From an uncultured Lachnospiraceae bacterium (GTDB lineage Bacteria; Bacillota; Clostridia; Lachnospirales; Lachnospiraceae): a stretch of 64,000 nucleotides of DNA. The DNA lies in the NCBI GenBank assembly GCA_947593735.1, contig CANQDT010000001.1:1-64000 (forward strand), read 5' to 3'. Shown in pieces: positions 27,099-36,334 of this stretch. The position numbers were made by a program, and so were the translations under genes. How positions within the stretch are numbered: position 1 is the stretch's first letter; every line of letters starts with the position of its first letter. The notes beneath the pieces are model-generated. The model was not told the origin of the DNA. It ran no database searches and saw nothing but the letters and a program-made list of their open reading frames with translations.

Positions 27099-28733
27099 TT
27101 AATTTTCGTCCTCCTCTGCCTGGAAATTCATCACCTGGCGTTTTCTCGCCATTTCATCGCTTTCCAGATATTCATCATAGGTGCACATTTTATCGATCAG
27201 CCCGCCGGGAGTGATCTCCATGATCCGGTTCGCCGTCGTCTGGATAAATTGATGGTCCTGGGACGTAAAAAGAATCACCCCCGGAAATTTGATCAGCCCG
27301 TTGTTAAGGGCGGTGATCGCCTCCATATCCAGATGATTCGTCGGCTCGTCGAGGATCAGGATATTGGAACCGGAAATCATCATCTTGGACAACATACAGC
27401 GTACCTTTTCGCCTCCGGACAGTACCCTTACTTTCTTGACGCCGTCCTCGCCGGAAAACAGCATCCTGCCGAGGAAGCCGCGCACATACGTCGGATCTTT
27501 TTCTTCTGAATACTGCGTCAGCCATTCGACGATCGTATCGCTGCAGTCAAATTCCCTCGTATTATCTTTCGGGAAATACGACTGGGATGTTGTGACGCCC
27601 CACTTATAATTGCCCTCGTCCGGCTCGATCTCCCCCGCCAGGATCTGAAACAGGGTCGTCGTCGCGACCGTATTCGGTCCGACAAACGCGATCTTATCAT
27701 CATGCCCAACCGTAAAGCTGATATGATCCAGAACCTTCACGCCGTCGACCGTTTTGGAGATATTCTCCACCGTGAGCACTTCGTTTCCGATCTCCCGATT
27801 GGGCCGGAAATCAATATAAGGATATTTCCGGCTGGATGGGCGCATTTCATCCAGTTCAATCTTTTCCAACGCGCGCTTCCTGGAAGTCGCCTGCCTGGAT
27901 TTTGACGCGTTGGCGGAAAACCGCTGGATAAATTCCTGCAGTTCCCGGATCTTCTCTTCCTTCTTTTTATTCGCCTCTTTCATCTGTTTGATCATCAGCT
28001 GGCTGGATTCGTACCAGAAATCATAATTTCCCGCATAGAGCTGGATCTTCGCGTAATCGATATCGGCGATATGCGTACAGACTTTATTCAGAAAATACCG
28101 GTCATGGGATACGACAATGACCGTATTGTCAAAATTGATCAGAAATTCTTCCAGCCACGCGATGGCGTCAAGATCCAGATGGTTCGTCGGCTCGTCAAGG
28201 AGCAAAATGTCCGGGTTCCCGAACAACGCCTGCGCGAGCAGCACCTTCACCTTTTCCGCCGCGGGGAGCGCGCCCAGTTTTTTTTCATGATCTTCCTGGG
28301 GGATTCCAAGACCGTTCAGCAGCGTCGCCGCGTCCGATTCCGCCTCCCATCCGTTCATTCCGGCAAATTCAGCCTCCAGTTCGCTGGCGCGGATCCCGTC
28401 TTCCTCGGTAAAATCCTCTTTCGCGTAGATGGCTTCCTTTTCATTGCGGATATCGTACAGCCGCTGATTTCCCATTATGACCGCATCCAGCACCATGTAG
28501 TCGTCATACTGGAAATGATCCTGCCGAAGTACCGACATCCGTTCTCCGGGATCCATGGTGACGTCTCCCTTTGTCGGTTCCAGCTCTCCGGACAGGATTT
28601 TCAGAAACGTGGATTTTCCCGCACCGTTCGCGCCGATCACGCCATAACAGTTGCCCGGCGAAAATTTGAGGTTGACGTCCTCAAACAGCGCTTTTTTCCC
28701 TAATCGCAGCGTAATATTATTTGCACTTATCAT
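27099..28733 (-). CDS. ykpA: ABC-F family ATPase (YkpA/YbiT type) with degenerate second site
   Basis: A 544-residue soluble protein with two ABC domains, expected to act on the ribosome. Domain 1 is intact: Walker A GANGAGKST (Lys40), signature-like LPAAEKVKV, LLLDEPTNHLDLD and VVSHDRYFL. The linker is basic/helical (SKSRQATSRKRALEK). In domain 2 the Walker A reads GPNTVATTT, with Thr358 where the Lys belongs, and the H-loop reads FTSQDHQF, with Gln492 in place of His; LSGGEKV and LILDEPTNHLD are kept. From memory, relatives also lack the Lys in domain 2. ATG 28733 is chosen over an upstream frame because AAGGGAG precedes it. Confidence 0.9.
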   Translation of the reverse strand: MISANNITLRLGKKALFEDVNLKFSPGNCYGVIGANGAGKSTFLKILSGELEPTKGDVTMDPGERMSVLRQDHFQYDDYMVLDAVIMGNQRLYDIRNEKEAIYAKEDFTEEDGIRASELEAEFAGMNGWEAESDAATLLNGLGIPQEDHEKKLGALPAAEKVKVLLAQALFGNPDILLLDEPTNHLDLDAIAWLEEFLINFDNTVIVVSHDRYFLNKVCTHIADIDYAKIQLYAGNYDFWYESSQLMIKQMKEANKKKEEKIRELQEFIQRFSANASKSRQATSRKRALEKIELDEMRPSSRKYPYIDFRPNREIGNEVLTVENISKTVDGVKVLDHISFTVGHDDKIAFVGPNTVATTTLFQILAGEIEPDEGNYKWGVTTSQSYFPKDNTREFDCSDTIVEWLTQYSEEKDPTYVRGFLGRMLFSGEDGVKKVRVLSGGEKVRCMLSKMMISGSNILILDEPTNHLDMEAITALNNGLIKFPGVILFTSQDHQFIQTTANRIMEITPGGLIDKMCTYDEYLESDEMARKRQVMNFQAEEDEN

Positions 28734-28762
28734 TCTTACTCTCCCTTGCTTTTCGGTTTGCG

Positions 28763-30181
28763 TCAAAAACGGAAATCCCGCTCTCCCTGTTCAATGGAAG
28801 CCAGATATTTCGTAGCGGTTTCCTTTACCTTCGGATTTGTCACCCGTTCCATCTCGTTCCGGATCAACTCGTCTCCGATTTTCTTTGTGTCCTCGCTGGC
28901 ATAATCTTCCAGATATTCTTTTAATGTCATCAGCGCGTTCGGCTGGCAGCAGTTCGCGATCTGCCCGCTCTTGACGAGCTTCATGAACCGGTCCCCGGTC
29001 CGCCCCGCCCGGTAACACGCCGTGCAGAAGCTCGGGATGTAGCCGAGGCGCATCAGCCAGTTGACAACTTCATCAAGCGTCCGCGTATCGCTGACGTCAA
29101 ACTGCGCGGAATTTTCTTCCGGCGTTTCCGGCACGACATAACCTCCGACGCTCGTCCTTGAGCCGCCGCTGATCTGCGAGATCCCAAGGCGGAGCACCCG
29201 TTCCCTGCTCTTCTGGCTTTCCCTGGTCGAGACGATCATTCCCGTATACGGAACCGCGATGCGGAGGCATGCGACGATCTTGGCAAACGTATCATCGTCG
29301 ATGCCATTCTCGAAATCATCCGGATCGATGTCGTCCGCCGCGCAGAGGCGCGGAACGCTGATCGTATGCGGACCGACTCCATGGACCGCTTCCAGATGTT
29401 CCGCGTGCATCAAAATTCCCGCAAATTCATATTTATATGTGTCCAGCCCGTACAGGACGCCAAGCCCGACATCGTCGATGCCGCCCTCCATCGCCCGGTC
29501 CATCGCGGTCGTATGATAGTCGTAATCCTTTTTGGGCCCGGTCGGATGCAGCGTTTCATAGGCTTTCCGGTTATATGTCTCCTGGAATAAAATGTAAGTA
29601 CCGATGCCTGCCTCATGGAGTTTCCGATAATTTTCCACCGTCGTCGCGGCGATATTCACATTCACCCTGCGGATCGCGCCGTTTTTATGCTTGATGCTGT
29701 AAATCGTCCGGATCGATTCCAGGATATACTCGATCGGATTATTCTGGGGATCCTCGCCCGCTTCGATCGCGAGCCGCTTGTGCCCCATGTCCTGAAGCGC
29801 GATCACTTCGGCGCGGATCTCGTCCTGCGTCAGTTTTTTCCGGACGATCGTCTTATTTTTGCGGTGATACGGACAATAGACGCAGCCGTTAATGCAATAA
29901 TTGGACAGATACAGAGGCGCGAACATCACGATCCGGTTTCCATAGAAATCAATTTTGATCTGCTCCGCCAGCTGTTCGATCTCCCTGTTCTTATCCTCCA
30001 GGTCGCACGCCAGCAGCACGGACGCGTCCCTGTGGGACAGACCCTTCCGCTCCCTCGCTTTCTCAAGGATGGCATCAATCCGTTCCCGGTTACTTTTATT
30101 TTCTTCTGCGTACCGAATGGTTTCCATGATTTCTTCATGGTTGATAAACTCATCGGCTTTCATTGATTTCGGATCGTACAT
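28763..30181 (-). CDS. hydG: [FeFe]-hydrogenase maturase HydG (radical SAM tyrosine lyase)
   Basis: A 472-residue radical SAM enzyme that cleaves tyrosine to supply the CO and cyanide ligands of the H-cluster. The radical SAM cluster is Cys96-x3-Cys100-x2-Cys103 (SNYCINGCVYCPY) and the auxiliary cluster is Cys386-x2-Cys389-x22-Cys412, exactly the HydG pattern. It lies 4 nt after nfo and ends 29 nt before the ABC-F start. HydF is encoded 8 kb away; HydE and the hydrogenase are not in the window. Confidence 0.97.
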   Translation of the reverse strand: MYDPKSMKADEFINHEEIMETIRYAEENKSNRERIDAILEKARERKGLSHRDASVLLACDLEDKNREIEQLAEQIKIDFYGNRIVMFAPLYLSNYCINGCVYCPYHRKNKTIVRKKLTQDEIRAEVIALQDMGHKRLAIEAGEDPQNNPIEYILESIRTIYSIKHKNGAIRRVNVNIAATTVENYRKLHEAGIGTYILFQETYNRKAYETLHPTGPKKDYDYHTTAMDRAMEGGIDDVGLGVLYGLDTYKYEFAGILMHAEHLEAVHGVGPHTISVPRLCAADDIDPDDFENGIDDDTFAKIVACLRIAVPYTGMIVSTRESQKSRERVLRLGISQISGGSRTSVGGYVVPETPEENSAQFDVSDTRTLDEVVNWLMRLGYIPSFCTACYRAGRTGDRFMKLVKSGQIANCCQPNALMTLKEYLEDYASEDTKKIGDELIRNEMERVTNPKVKETATKYLASIEQGERDFRF

Positions 30182-30185
30182 ATGA

Positions 30186-31088
30186 TTATTCTCCCTTCAC
30201 TATTTTATCAATCAGCGCCCCGTCAAACTGTCCGGAACGGATCATGGCGATCTCATACCGATAGGGCGGAAGCGTCCGCTTCGATTCGCCGGGCAACGCG
30301 ACATAAGGCGTTTCCAGTATCTTCGGGACACGCGCGAACTCCTCCCGGTAGATAATGTTCATCAGCGTGTCAAACCCGATCTCCCCAAATCCAAAATTCG
30401 CGTGACGGTCTTTTCGCGCGTTCCGTTCATTTTTGCTGTCGTTGATATGGAAACACGCGATCTGATCCCTGCCGAGCACACGGTCGAACTGTTCCAGCAC
30501 GCCGTCGAGATCGTGAATGATATCATAACCGGCGTCGTTAACATGACATGTATCAAAGCATACCCGCAATTTTTCATTGTGGACGACGCCGTCGTAAATG
30601 GCGGCAAGCTCCTCAAACGTTTTGCCAATCTCGGAGCCCTTGCCCGCCATCGTCTCCAGTGCGACCGTCACAGGCGTATCCGCCGTGAGGACCTCATTCA
30701 ATCCCTCACATATCCGGGCAATCCCCGCTTCTTCCCCGGCTCCCACATGGGCGCCCGGATGAAGGACGAGCGTCGTCGCGTGCATCGCCGCGCTGCGTTC
30801 CAGCTCCAGTCCGAGAAATTCCACCGCGAGCGAAAAGGTTTCCGGCTTGACCGTATTCCCAAGGTTGATGATATACGGCGCGTGGACGACCACTTCCTCG
30901 ATCCCATGCTCCCGCATATATTCCCATCCCGCGTCGATATTCAGTTCGCGGATCTCTTTTCTTCTGGTATTTTGCGGAGCGCCGGTATAGACCATAAAGA
31001 CGTTGGCGCCATATGACGCCGCTTCCTTCGCGGAGCCGAGAAACATTTCTTTTCCGCCCATTCCAACATGCGATCCTATCTTCAACAT
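30186..31088 (-). CDS. nfo: Endonuclease IV (AP endonuclease)
   Basis: A 300-residue TIM-barrel apurinic/apyrimidinic endonuclease of base excision repair. Metal-binding motifs of the family are present: [59 protein letters not shown] and [11 protein letters not shown]. Ribosome site AAGGGGAAG before ATG 31088. It follows the FtsX-like permease by 12 nt and precedes hydG by 4 nt. Confidence 0.97.
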   Translation of the reverse strand: MLKIGSHVGMGGKEMFLGSAKEAASYGANVFMVYTGAPQNTRRKEIRELNIDAGWEYMREHGIEEVVVHAPYIINLGNTVKPETFSLAVEFLGLELERSAAMHATTLVLHPGAHVGAGEEAGIARICEGLNEVLTADTPVTVALETMAGKGSEIGKTFEELAAIYDGVVHNEKLRVCFDTCHVNDAGYDIIHDLDGVLEQFDRVLGRDQIACFHINDSKNERNARKDRHANFGFGEIGFDTLMNIIYREEFARVPKILETPYVALPGESKRTLPPYRYEIAMIRSGQFDGALIDKIVKGE

Positions 31089-31100
31089 CGTATCTTCCCC

Positions 31101-34100
31101 TTATTCTACAGATTTAAGCGACTCCACCATATCGATCCTGCGAAGCGGGACAGACATGACAAGCGTTACCAGGAGGAAAAATCCAAAGGTGATCAGCGCA
31201 GCCATGCCGTAGCTCGCGGGATAGATCGTCCTGCCGAACATGGCGATATCGATCTCCGCGACCGTAACGACATAATAGGTGAGGAGCCGTCCGGCACCAA
31301 GGCCGAAGGCAATCCCGATCAGCGCCATAAAAAGATTCTCCCGGAAAATATAGCCTGTTGTCTCCCGGTTTTTAAACCCGAGTACCTTCAGCGTCGCGAT
31401 CTCCCTTTTCCGCTCTGTAATATTGATCACGCTCAGATTGTACAGCACCACGAGCGCAAGGACGCCTGCCGAAATGATCAGCACAAGGATAACCACATTC
31501 AGGATATTCATAATATCGTTGAATTTATCCTTTAAGTCCGCGGAATAGCTGACGTTCAAAACAGCCGGCTCCTGGAGCCACGCGGCGTTCAGCCCGTTTT
31601 CCTGCTGCTCGTTCATCGTCTGGCCGTACCGGACAAATACCGCGTTGTATTCCGGTACCTGCGCGAATGTTTTCATATACAGCGCCGGAGCCATGTAGAT
31701 ATAGTGATTCGCGTAATTTTCCACAACGCCCTGTATCGTCAGCTCATAGTCGATGTCGTCGCGCACGATCGAAATAGTATCCCCTGCCGACACATGCAGC
31801 AGTTTTGCCGCTTTCTCCGTCAGCATCACGCCGTCGTCGAGCAGCGTATACCGGTTCTGGTCCCCGCGGGAGCGCAGCTCCACAAACTGATCCAGCCGGT
31901 TTTCTTCTTCCGGCACGATCAGGTTCGCGGTCAGCTCATAGGCTCCGTTCCTGACGTCCTCCGACTGCGCCATCGCGTTTAGGGAAATGCCGTCCGGATC
32001 ATATGCCCGCGTAGACTCGTTGACGGATGAGAGGTCTTCCCCTGTCGCGCCGTCCAGATATAGCATCGCGTCGTACTTCCATATCGCGCCGTACTGGAGC
32101 TGCACGACGTCCCGGATCGAATCGCGCAGGCCAAACCCGGTCAGGGTCAGCGCGGTGCATCCGGCGATCCCAACAATGGTCATCAGCATCCGCTTCTTGT
32201 AGCGGAATATATTGCGCGCCGTCACTTTGCGGCTAAAACTCATATGGTTCCAGATAAACGGCACTTTTTCCAGCAATACCCGTTTTCCCGCCGCGGGCGC
32301 TTTCGGTCTCATCAGCCTTGCGGGCTCGCCGCGCAGTACGCTCCTGCAGGAATATCCGACCGTCAGACCGACGCAGACGACGGCGGATAAAACGGACGCC
32401 GCCGCAAGTCCCCAATGGAACGGCGTCACCTGCACCGGGATCCGGTACAGGATCGAATAACTGTATATGATCACGCGCGGGAATAGCTGGAACCCGATCA
32501 TCAAACCGAGAACCGCTCCCAGCACCGTGGCGAGCAGCGCATAGATCAGATATCGCGCCAGGATCGTGCCGTCCGAATATCCGATCGCCTTGAGCGTACC
32601 GATCGAAACGCGTTCCTCGTCGATCATCCGGCTCATGCAGGTCAGGCAGACGAGCGCGGCAACCAGAAGGAAAAATACCGGGAATACCTTGCCGATGTTA
32701 TTGATCCGGTCCGCGTTTTCATGATACTCGCGATAACCCGGATTGTCCTCCCTGTCATAGATATACCACTTGGGTTCCTCCAGTTCCTGCAGCTTCCGCT
32801 CCTGCCGGCGCAGCTTCCGCCTTGCCTCTTTGATCGCCTGCTCGACACGCTCCTTCTTCTTTTTGTAATTTTCCAGTCCCTCTTCATATTCCTGTTCCAG
32901 AATCGTGAGCGCGTCCCTCTGGGAATCGATCATCTCCTGCTGTGACGACAGCTCGGCAAGCATATCTTCGACTGAACCGTCCATCTCCGGCATACGGTCG
33001 ATCGCCTCGTTCAGCTTATCCTCCATCGAGACGAGTTCCCTGCGCGCGTCCAGAATGATCGATCTCATTTCGTCGAGCGTTTCTTCGGTCGGATTTTCCA
33101 GGTCAAGATTGCTGAAATCCAGATATTCCTGTTCTTCGCCGTCTGTTTCCTCTCCGTCCTCCGGCGATCCGTCCTCTGTTTCTTCCAGAACGTCTTCCCC
33201 GTCCGATTCGTCCTCGTCCCCGGCCGCGTCAATATCGAAATCTTCATCCGGTTCGTCCGGGGTTTCCTCATCCGCGTCCCATTCGTCCCTGTCGCGGTAT
33301 TCTTCGTCAACTTCTTCTTCGTCGTCCAGAGTCCCGATCGGCTCCCCGCCGAGGCTCTCATATAATTGCTCGGAATTGTCGATGCGGTCGCGGAGCCGGT
33401 CGATCTCGTCGGTTCCCTCCGTTATGGCGTCCGTGCCGTCCTGCGCGTAGGAGCCGTCCCCGATCTGGTTCATCTGCGCGTCCAGGAGCGCCTGCGCCTC
33501 GTTGATCTCCGCTTTCCCGGAATCGATCTCCAGCCGCGACGCGTCGAGCGTATCCTTACTTTTTTTCAGTCTTTTTTTGTATTGATTTTCTTTCCTGTCC
33601 AGCCGTTTTTCCGCCCGCTCGATCTTATCGCTCGCCTCGTCGTACAGCTGCCGGTAACGGTTCATCTCACGGTTGTCGGCGCACTGGCTGATCTGTTCTC
33701 TGATCGACTCGGCGATATCCTGATATTCGTCGGAATAGCAGTTGAGATTCCCCAGGGAAGAAAACCGAAGATAAACCTCCGAATAATATTCGGAAATGAA
33801 ATTGTCCTGCGGAAGATAGATCACGGTATTGACCGACCCCGCCCCTATGGACGTTTTGCCCCGGTCCGTCGCGTCCACATACAAAGGGCTCGTAAATTTC
33901 CCGACAACCGTATACTGCGTATTTTCCAGCGTATCATGGATATCAGTATCCTCGTCGCCCGACGAGAGCGTGATGACCGTATTCAATGGAATATCGTATT
34001 TGATGGTTCCGGCGTCCACGATACATTCGTTTGGATTGACCGGCATCCTGCCTTCCTCCAGCGTTACCCGGTTCATCTCCTGCTCTTCATAGTTTTCCAG

Positions 34101-34421
34101 GGAATATGCGCGCACAACGACATTTTCCGCGCCGTACTGCGCGTAGCAGTCCGTAAAATAAGACGGATATAATTTTACTCCGTTCAGCATCCGCAGCCCG
34201 TTCAGGTCATTGTCGTCAAATCCAAAGGTGGAAACGATACGAAAATCCATCAGATTTTTCTGGTCAAAATATTCATCCGCCGATATCTGCATATCCGGTC
34301 CCGATGCCCGGATGCCTCCAAAGAAGCCGACGCCGATGAATACGATCAGAAAAATAGAAAGAAACCGGCTTTTATTGTTCCTTATCTCCCGCAAGATCGT
34401 GCGGATTATCATTCGATTCAT
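31101..34421 (-). CDS. Large FtsX/MacB-type ABC transporter permease with acidic coiled-coil domain
   Basis: A 1106-residue permease. One membrane segment near the N terminus (FLSIFLIVFIGVGFFGGI) is followed by a large extracytoplasmic domain, then an FtsX core (three segments after ~residue 575), a second extracytoplasmic part and a last FtsX core near the C terminus. The first external domain contains long coiled coils (about 260-340 and 440-560) broken by an Asp/Glu-rich stretch at about 364-434. The ATPase partner is the adjacent upstream gene. Substrate unknown; such systems export peptides or lipids or transmit envelope signals. Confidence 0.88.
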   Translation of the reverse strand: MNRMIIRTILREIRNNKSRFLSIFLIVFIGVGFFGGIRASGPDMQISADEYFDQKNLMDFRIVSTFGFDDNDLNGLRMLNGVKLYPSYFTDCYAQYGAENVVVRAYSLENYEEQEMNRVTLEEGRMPVNPNECIVDAGTIKYDIPLNTVITLSSGDEDTDIHDTLENTQYTVVGKFTSPLYVDATDRGKTSIGAGSVNTVIYLPQDNFISEYYSEVYLRFSSLGNLNCYSDEYQDIAESIREQISQCADNREMNRYRQLYDEASDKIERAEKRLDRKENQYKKRLKKSKDTLDASRLEIDSGKAEINEAQALLDAQMNQIGDGSYAQDGTDAITEGTDEIDRLRDRIDNSEQLYESLGGEPIGTLDDEEEVDEEYRDRDEWDADEETPDEPDEDFDIDAAGDEDESDGEDVLEETEDGSPEDGEETDGEEQEYLDFSNLDLENPTEETLDEMRSIILDARRELVSMEDKLNEAIDRMPEMDGSVEDMLAELSSQQEMIDSQRDALTILEQEYEEGLENYKKKKERVEQAIKEARRKLRRQERKLQELEEPKWYIYDREDNPGYREYHENADRINNIGKVFPVFFLLVAALVCLTCMSRMIDEERVSIGTLKAIGYSDGTILARYLIYALLATVLGAVLGLMIGFQLFPRVIIYSYSILYRIPVQVTPFHWGLAAASVLSAVVCVGLTVGYSCRSVLRGEPARLMRPKAPAAGKRVLLEKVPFIWNHMSFSRKVTARNIFRYKKRMLMTIVGIAGCTALTLTGFGLRDSIRDVVQLQYGAIWKYDAMLYLDGATGEDLSSVNESTRAYDPDGISLNAMAQSEDVRNGAYELTANLIVPEEENRLDQFVELRSRGDQNRYTLLDDGVMLTEKAAKLLHVSAGDTISIVRDDIDYELTIQGVVENYANHYIYMAPALYMKTFAQVPEYNAVFVRYGQTMNEQQENGLNAAWLQEPAVLNVSYSADLKDKFNDIMNILNVVILVLIISAGVLALVVLYNLSVINITERKREIATLKVLGFKNRETTGYIFRENLFMALIGIAFGLGAGRLLTYYVVTVAEIDIAMFGRTIYPASYGMAALITFGFFLLVTLVMSVPLRRIDMVESLKSVE

Positions 34422-34424
34422 GAA

Positions 34425-35126
34425 TTACCACTCTATACTTTCTACCGAAACCGGATTTTCGTTCTGCCAGGATTCCTCCACCATGCTGTTCTTTAATCGG
34501 ATCACCCGGTCCGCGATCGGGGCGATAGCGGAATTATGCGTTACCAGAATAACCGTCATCTGATCCCGACGGCAAAAATCCTGCAATAATTTCAGGATCT
34601 TCTTACCGGTATCATAATCCAGCGCTCCGGTCGGCTCATCGCAGAGGAGCAGCCTCGGCTTCTTCGCGAGCGCGCGCGCGATCGCGACCCTCTGCTGTTC
34701 CCCGCCGGACAGCTGAGCCGGAAAATTGTCCATACGGTTTTCCAGCCCGACGCTCGCAAGCATTTCGTTTGCCGGCACGGCATCCTTATTAAACTGCGCC
34801 GCCAGCTCCACATTTTCCATCGCGGTCAGATTTGGGATCAGATTGTAAAACTGAAAGACAAATCCAATATCATATCTCCGGTATTTCATGAGCTGCCCGG
34901 TAGAATACGCGCTGATCTCTTCTCCGTCAACGAGCATCCTGCCCTCCGAGCAGGTGTCCATCCCGCCGAGCAGGTTCAGTACGGTCGTCTTGCCGGAACC
35001 GCTCGGGCCCACAATCACAACAAATTCACCCTGCTCGATCTGAAAACTGATCCCATTGGCAGCGTGAATGTCAATTTCTCCCATATGATATATTTTATGA
35101 ACATTTTCTAATGCAACAAAACTCAT
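34425..35126 (-). CDS. ABC transporter ATP-binding protein (LolD/MacB type)
   Basis: A 233-residue ATPase with Walker [11 protein letters not shown]-loop in [13 protein letters not shown], signature [15 protein letters not shown], Walker [13 protein letters not shown] and H-loop VTHNSAIA. This set is typical of ATPases that partner FtsX-like permeases; the permease follows after 3 nt. ATG 35126 is used because GAGAAGGAA lies upstream; the longer frame begins inside the promoter. It is the first gene of the run to galM. Confidence 0.93.
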   Translation of the reverse strand: MSFVALENVHKIYHMGEIDIHAANGISFQIEQGEFVVIVGPSGSGKTTVLNLLGGMDTCSEGRMLVDGEEISAYSTGQLMKYRRYDIGFVFQFYNLIPNLTAMENVELAAQFNKDAVPANEMLASVGLENRMDNFPAQLSGGEQQRVAIARALAKKPRLLLCDEPTGALDYDTGKKILKLLQDFCRRDQMTVILVTHNSAIAPIADRVIRLKNSMVEESWQNENPVSVESIEW

Positions 35127-35158
35127 GAATTTTCCTTCTCTCTGAACATTATCGTTCA

Positions 35159-35187
35159 ATTATACCATCCGTCGATTGAAATTTCAA
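35159..35187 (-). promoter_or_regulatory. Promoter of the ABC-FtsX-nfo-hydG-ABC-F-galM operon
   Basis: TTGAAA (35182-35187), 17 nt, TATAAT (35159-35164) on the minus strand, just after the DUF4430 stop codon. A small palindrome (TGAACGATAATGTTCA) follows the -10 and could be an operator. Confidence 0.8.
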
Positions 35188-35697
35188 CTAATCGCTGAAA
35201 GTATATTCCCATAAAATTTCGTCATTTTCCTGAACCGTCCACTCGGAACAGCCGTATTCCGGCATTTCGCCGTTTACCGTATACGACCACCCGCTGTATC
35301 CCCCGTCCGTTTTCTCATAAAGATGATTGATCCCCTGGATATATTGTGTACCAAACGCGGAAGAAAATTGCGACTCCATCGGGATCTCTTTCTCATCCGT
35401 CACTTTTTTCAGCACATCATAGACGCTTTTGCCTTTCTCGACCGTGACTTCCGTCTTCGGGAGGATGATCCCGTCCTCCGGGATATATGGTTTCATTCCC
35501 GGATTTTCCATAATTTCTTTCCGGTCCAGCGCCGCGTCGCACCGGATCTCAATCGTACAGGCGACCATATCCGGATCAGAGTCTCCCCGAAGCGGCGATT
35601 TCACGGCATAAAAAACTGCGCACGCCGCAGCCAGGACGACCACCGCGAGGCAGATCACGATCAACTTCTGTTTTCCTTCGTTTTTCTTTTCTTTCAT
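35188..35697 (-). CDS. Membrane-anchored DUF4430 (transcobalamin C-terminal-like) protein
   Basis: A 169-residue protein with one N-terminal membrane segment (LIVICLAVVVLAAACAVFYAV) and an external DUF4430 domain (VTVEKGKSVYDVLKKV ... YIQGINHLYEKTDGGYSGWSYTVNGEMPEYGC ... ENDEILWEYTF). This domain is related to the C-terminal part of transcobalamin/intrinsic factor. It lies 19 nt after an ECF S component of cobalamin type, so it may capture cobalamin or a precursor at the cell surface. The alternative starts further upstream (35709, 35733) overlap the preceding gene more. Confidence 0.85.
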   Translation of the reverse strand: MKEKKNEGKQKLIVICLAVVVLAAACAVFYAVKSPLRGDSDPDMVACTIEIRCDAALDRKEIMENPGMKPYIPEDGIILPKTEVTVEKGKSVYDVLKKVTDEKEIPMESQFSSAFGTQYIQGINHLYEKTDGGYSGWSYTVNGEMPEYGCSEWTVQENDEILWEYTFSD

Positions 35698-35716
35698 GTT
35701 CCATTTCCTCATTTCT

Positions 35717-36334
35717 TTATCGATAAAATCCATATTTCAGGCGGATCCGCTCCAATTTCTGTGAAAATCTCCGCTCCAGCAGCAGAACGCACGCCGCCGC
35801 GCATCCCCCGTGGCTGATATCATACGGGACACCGGAAGCATACCGCGCGAGAAGCCCCGCCAGGCTAAGCCCCTCCGACGTGCCCATCATCAGCCCGTAA
35901 CTGATCCAGGTCAGGAAATTCATGATCCCGCCATATACGATCAGCACCGCGAAAAATGTATAAGCGGCGATCAATGCCGTCCTCCGTTTCGCCCGCTCCG
36001 GCGGCGCGTTTCCCTCCGCGCGGCAGAAAAAGCAGCCGGCAAAAAAGCCGAGCAGCCCCATCGCGAGCATCTGGAACGGCGTCCAGACTCCCTGTCCGAG
36101 AAAATTATTGCTGATCAGCATTGCCATCGCGCCGGTCAGCCCGCCTGCCTTTTTCCCAAGAGACGCGCCGGTCAGGATGACAAGCGCCGTCCCGAGGTGC
36201 AGGGGAACCGTATTGGCGCACACGACGTCCGCGATAACGACAAGCGCCGTTAAAAGGGCGAGCAGCACGATTTCCCTTGCCCGTGTTTTCTTTTGCCTAT
36301 ATTGGTAAATGGTAGATCGTTCCATATTGTTCAC
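35717..36334 (-). CDS. ECF transporter S component, CbrT-like (cobalamin or precursor)
   Basis: A 205-residue membrane protein with about five to six segments. It shows the features I associate with the CbrT-like group: ALVVIADVVCANTVPLHLG, an SLGKKAGGLTGA loop and GQGVWTPFQMLAMGLLGFFAG. It likely binds the substrate of the ECF transporter encoded just upstream. It starts at GTG 36334 with GGAG 6 nt upstream, overlapping the ATPase gene by 38 nt. Cobalamin specificity is inference from family resemblance and the DUF4430 neighbour. Confidence 0.85.
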   Translation of the reverse strand: MNNMERSTIYQYRQKKTRAREIVLLALLTALVVIADVVCANTVPLHLGTALVILTGASLGKKAGGLTGAMAMLISNNFLGQGVWTPFQMLAMGLLGFFAGCFFCRAEGNAPPERAKRRTALIAAYTFFAVLIVYGGIMNFLTWISYGLMMGTSEGLSLAGLLARYASGVPYDISHGGCAAACVLLLERRFSQKLERIRLKYGFYR

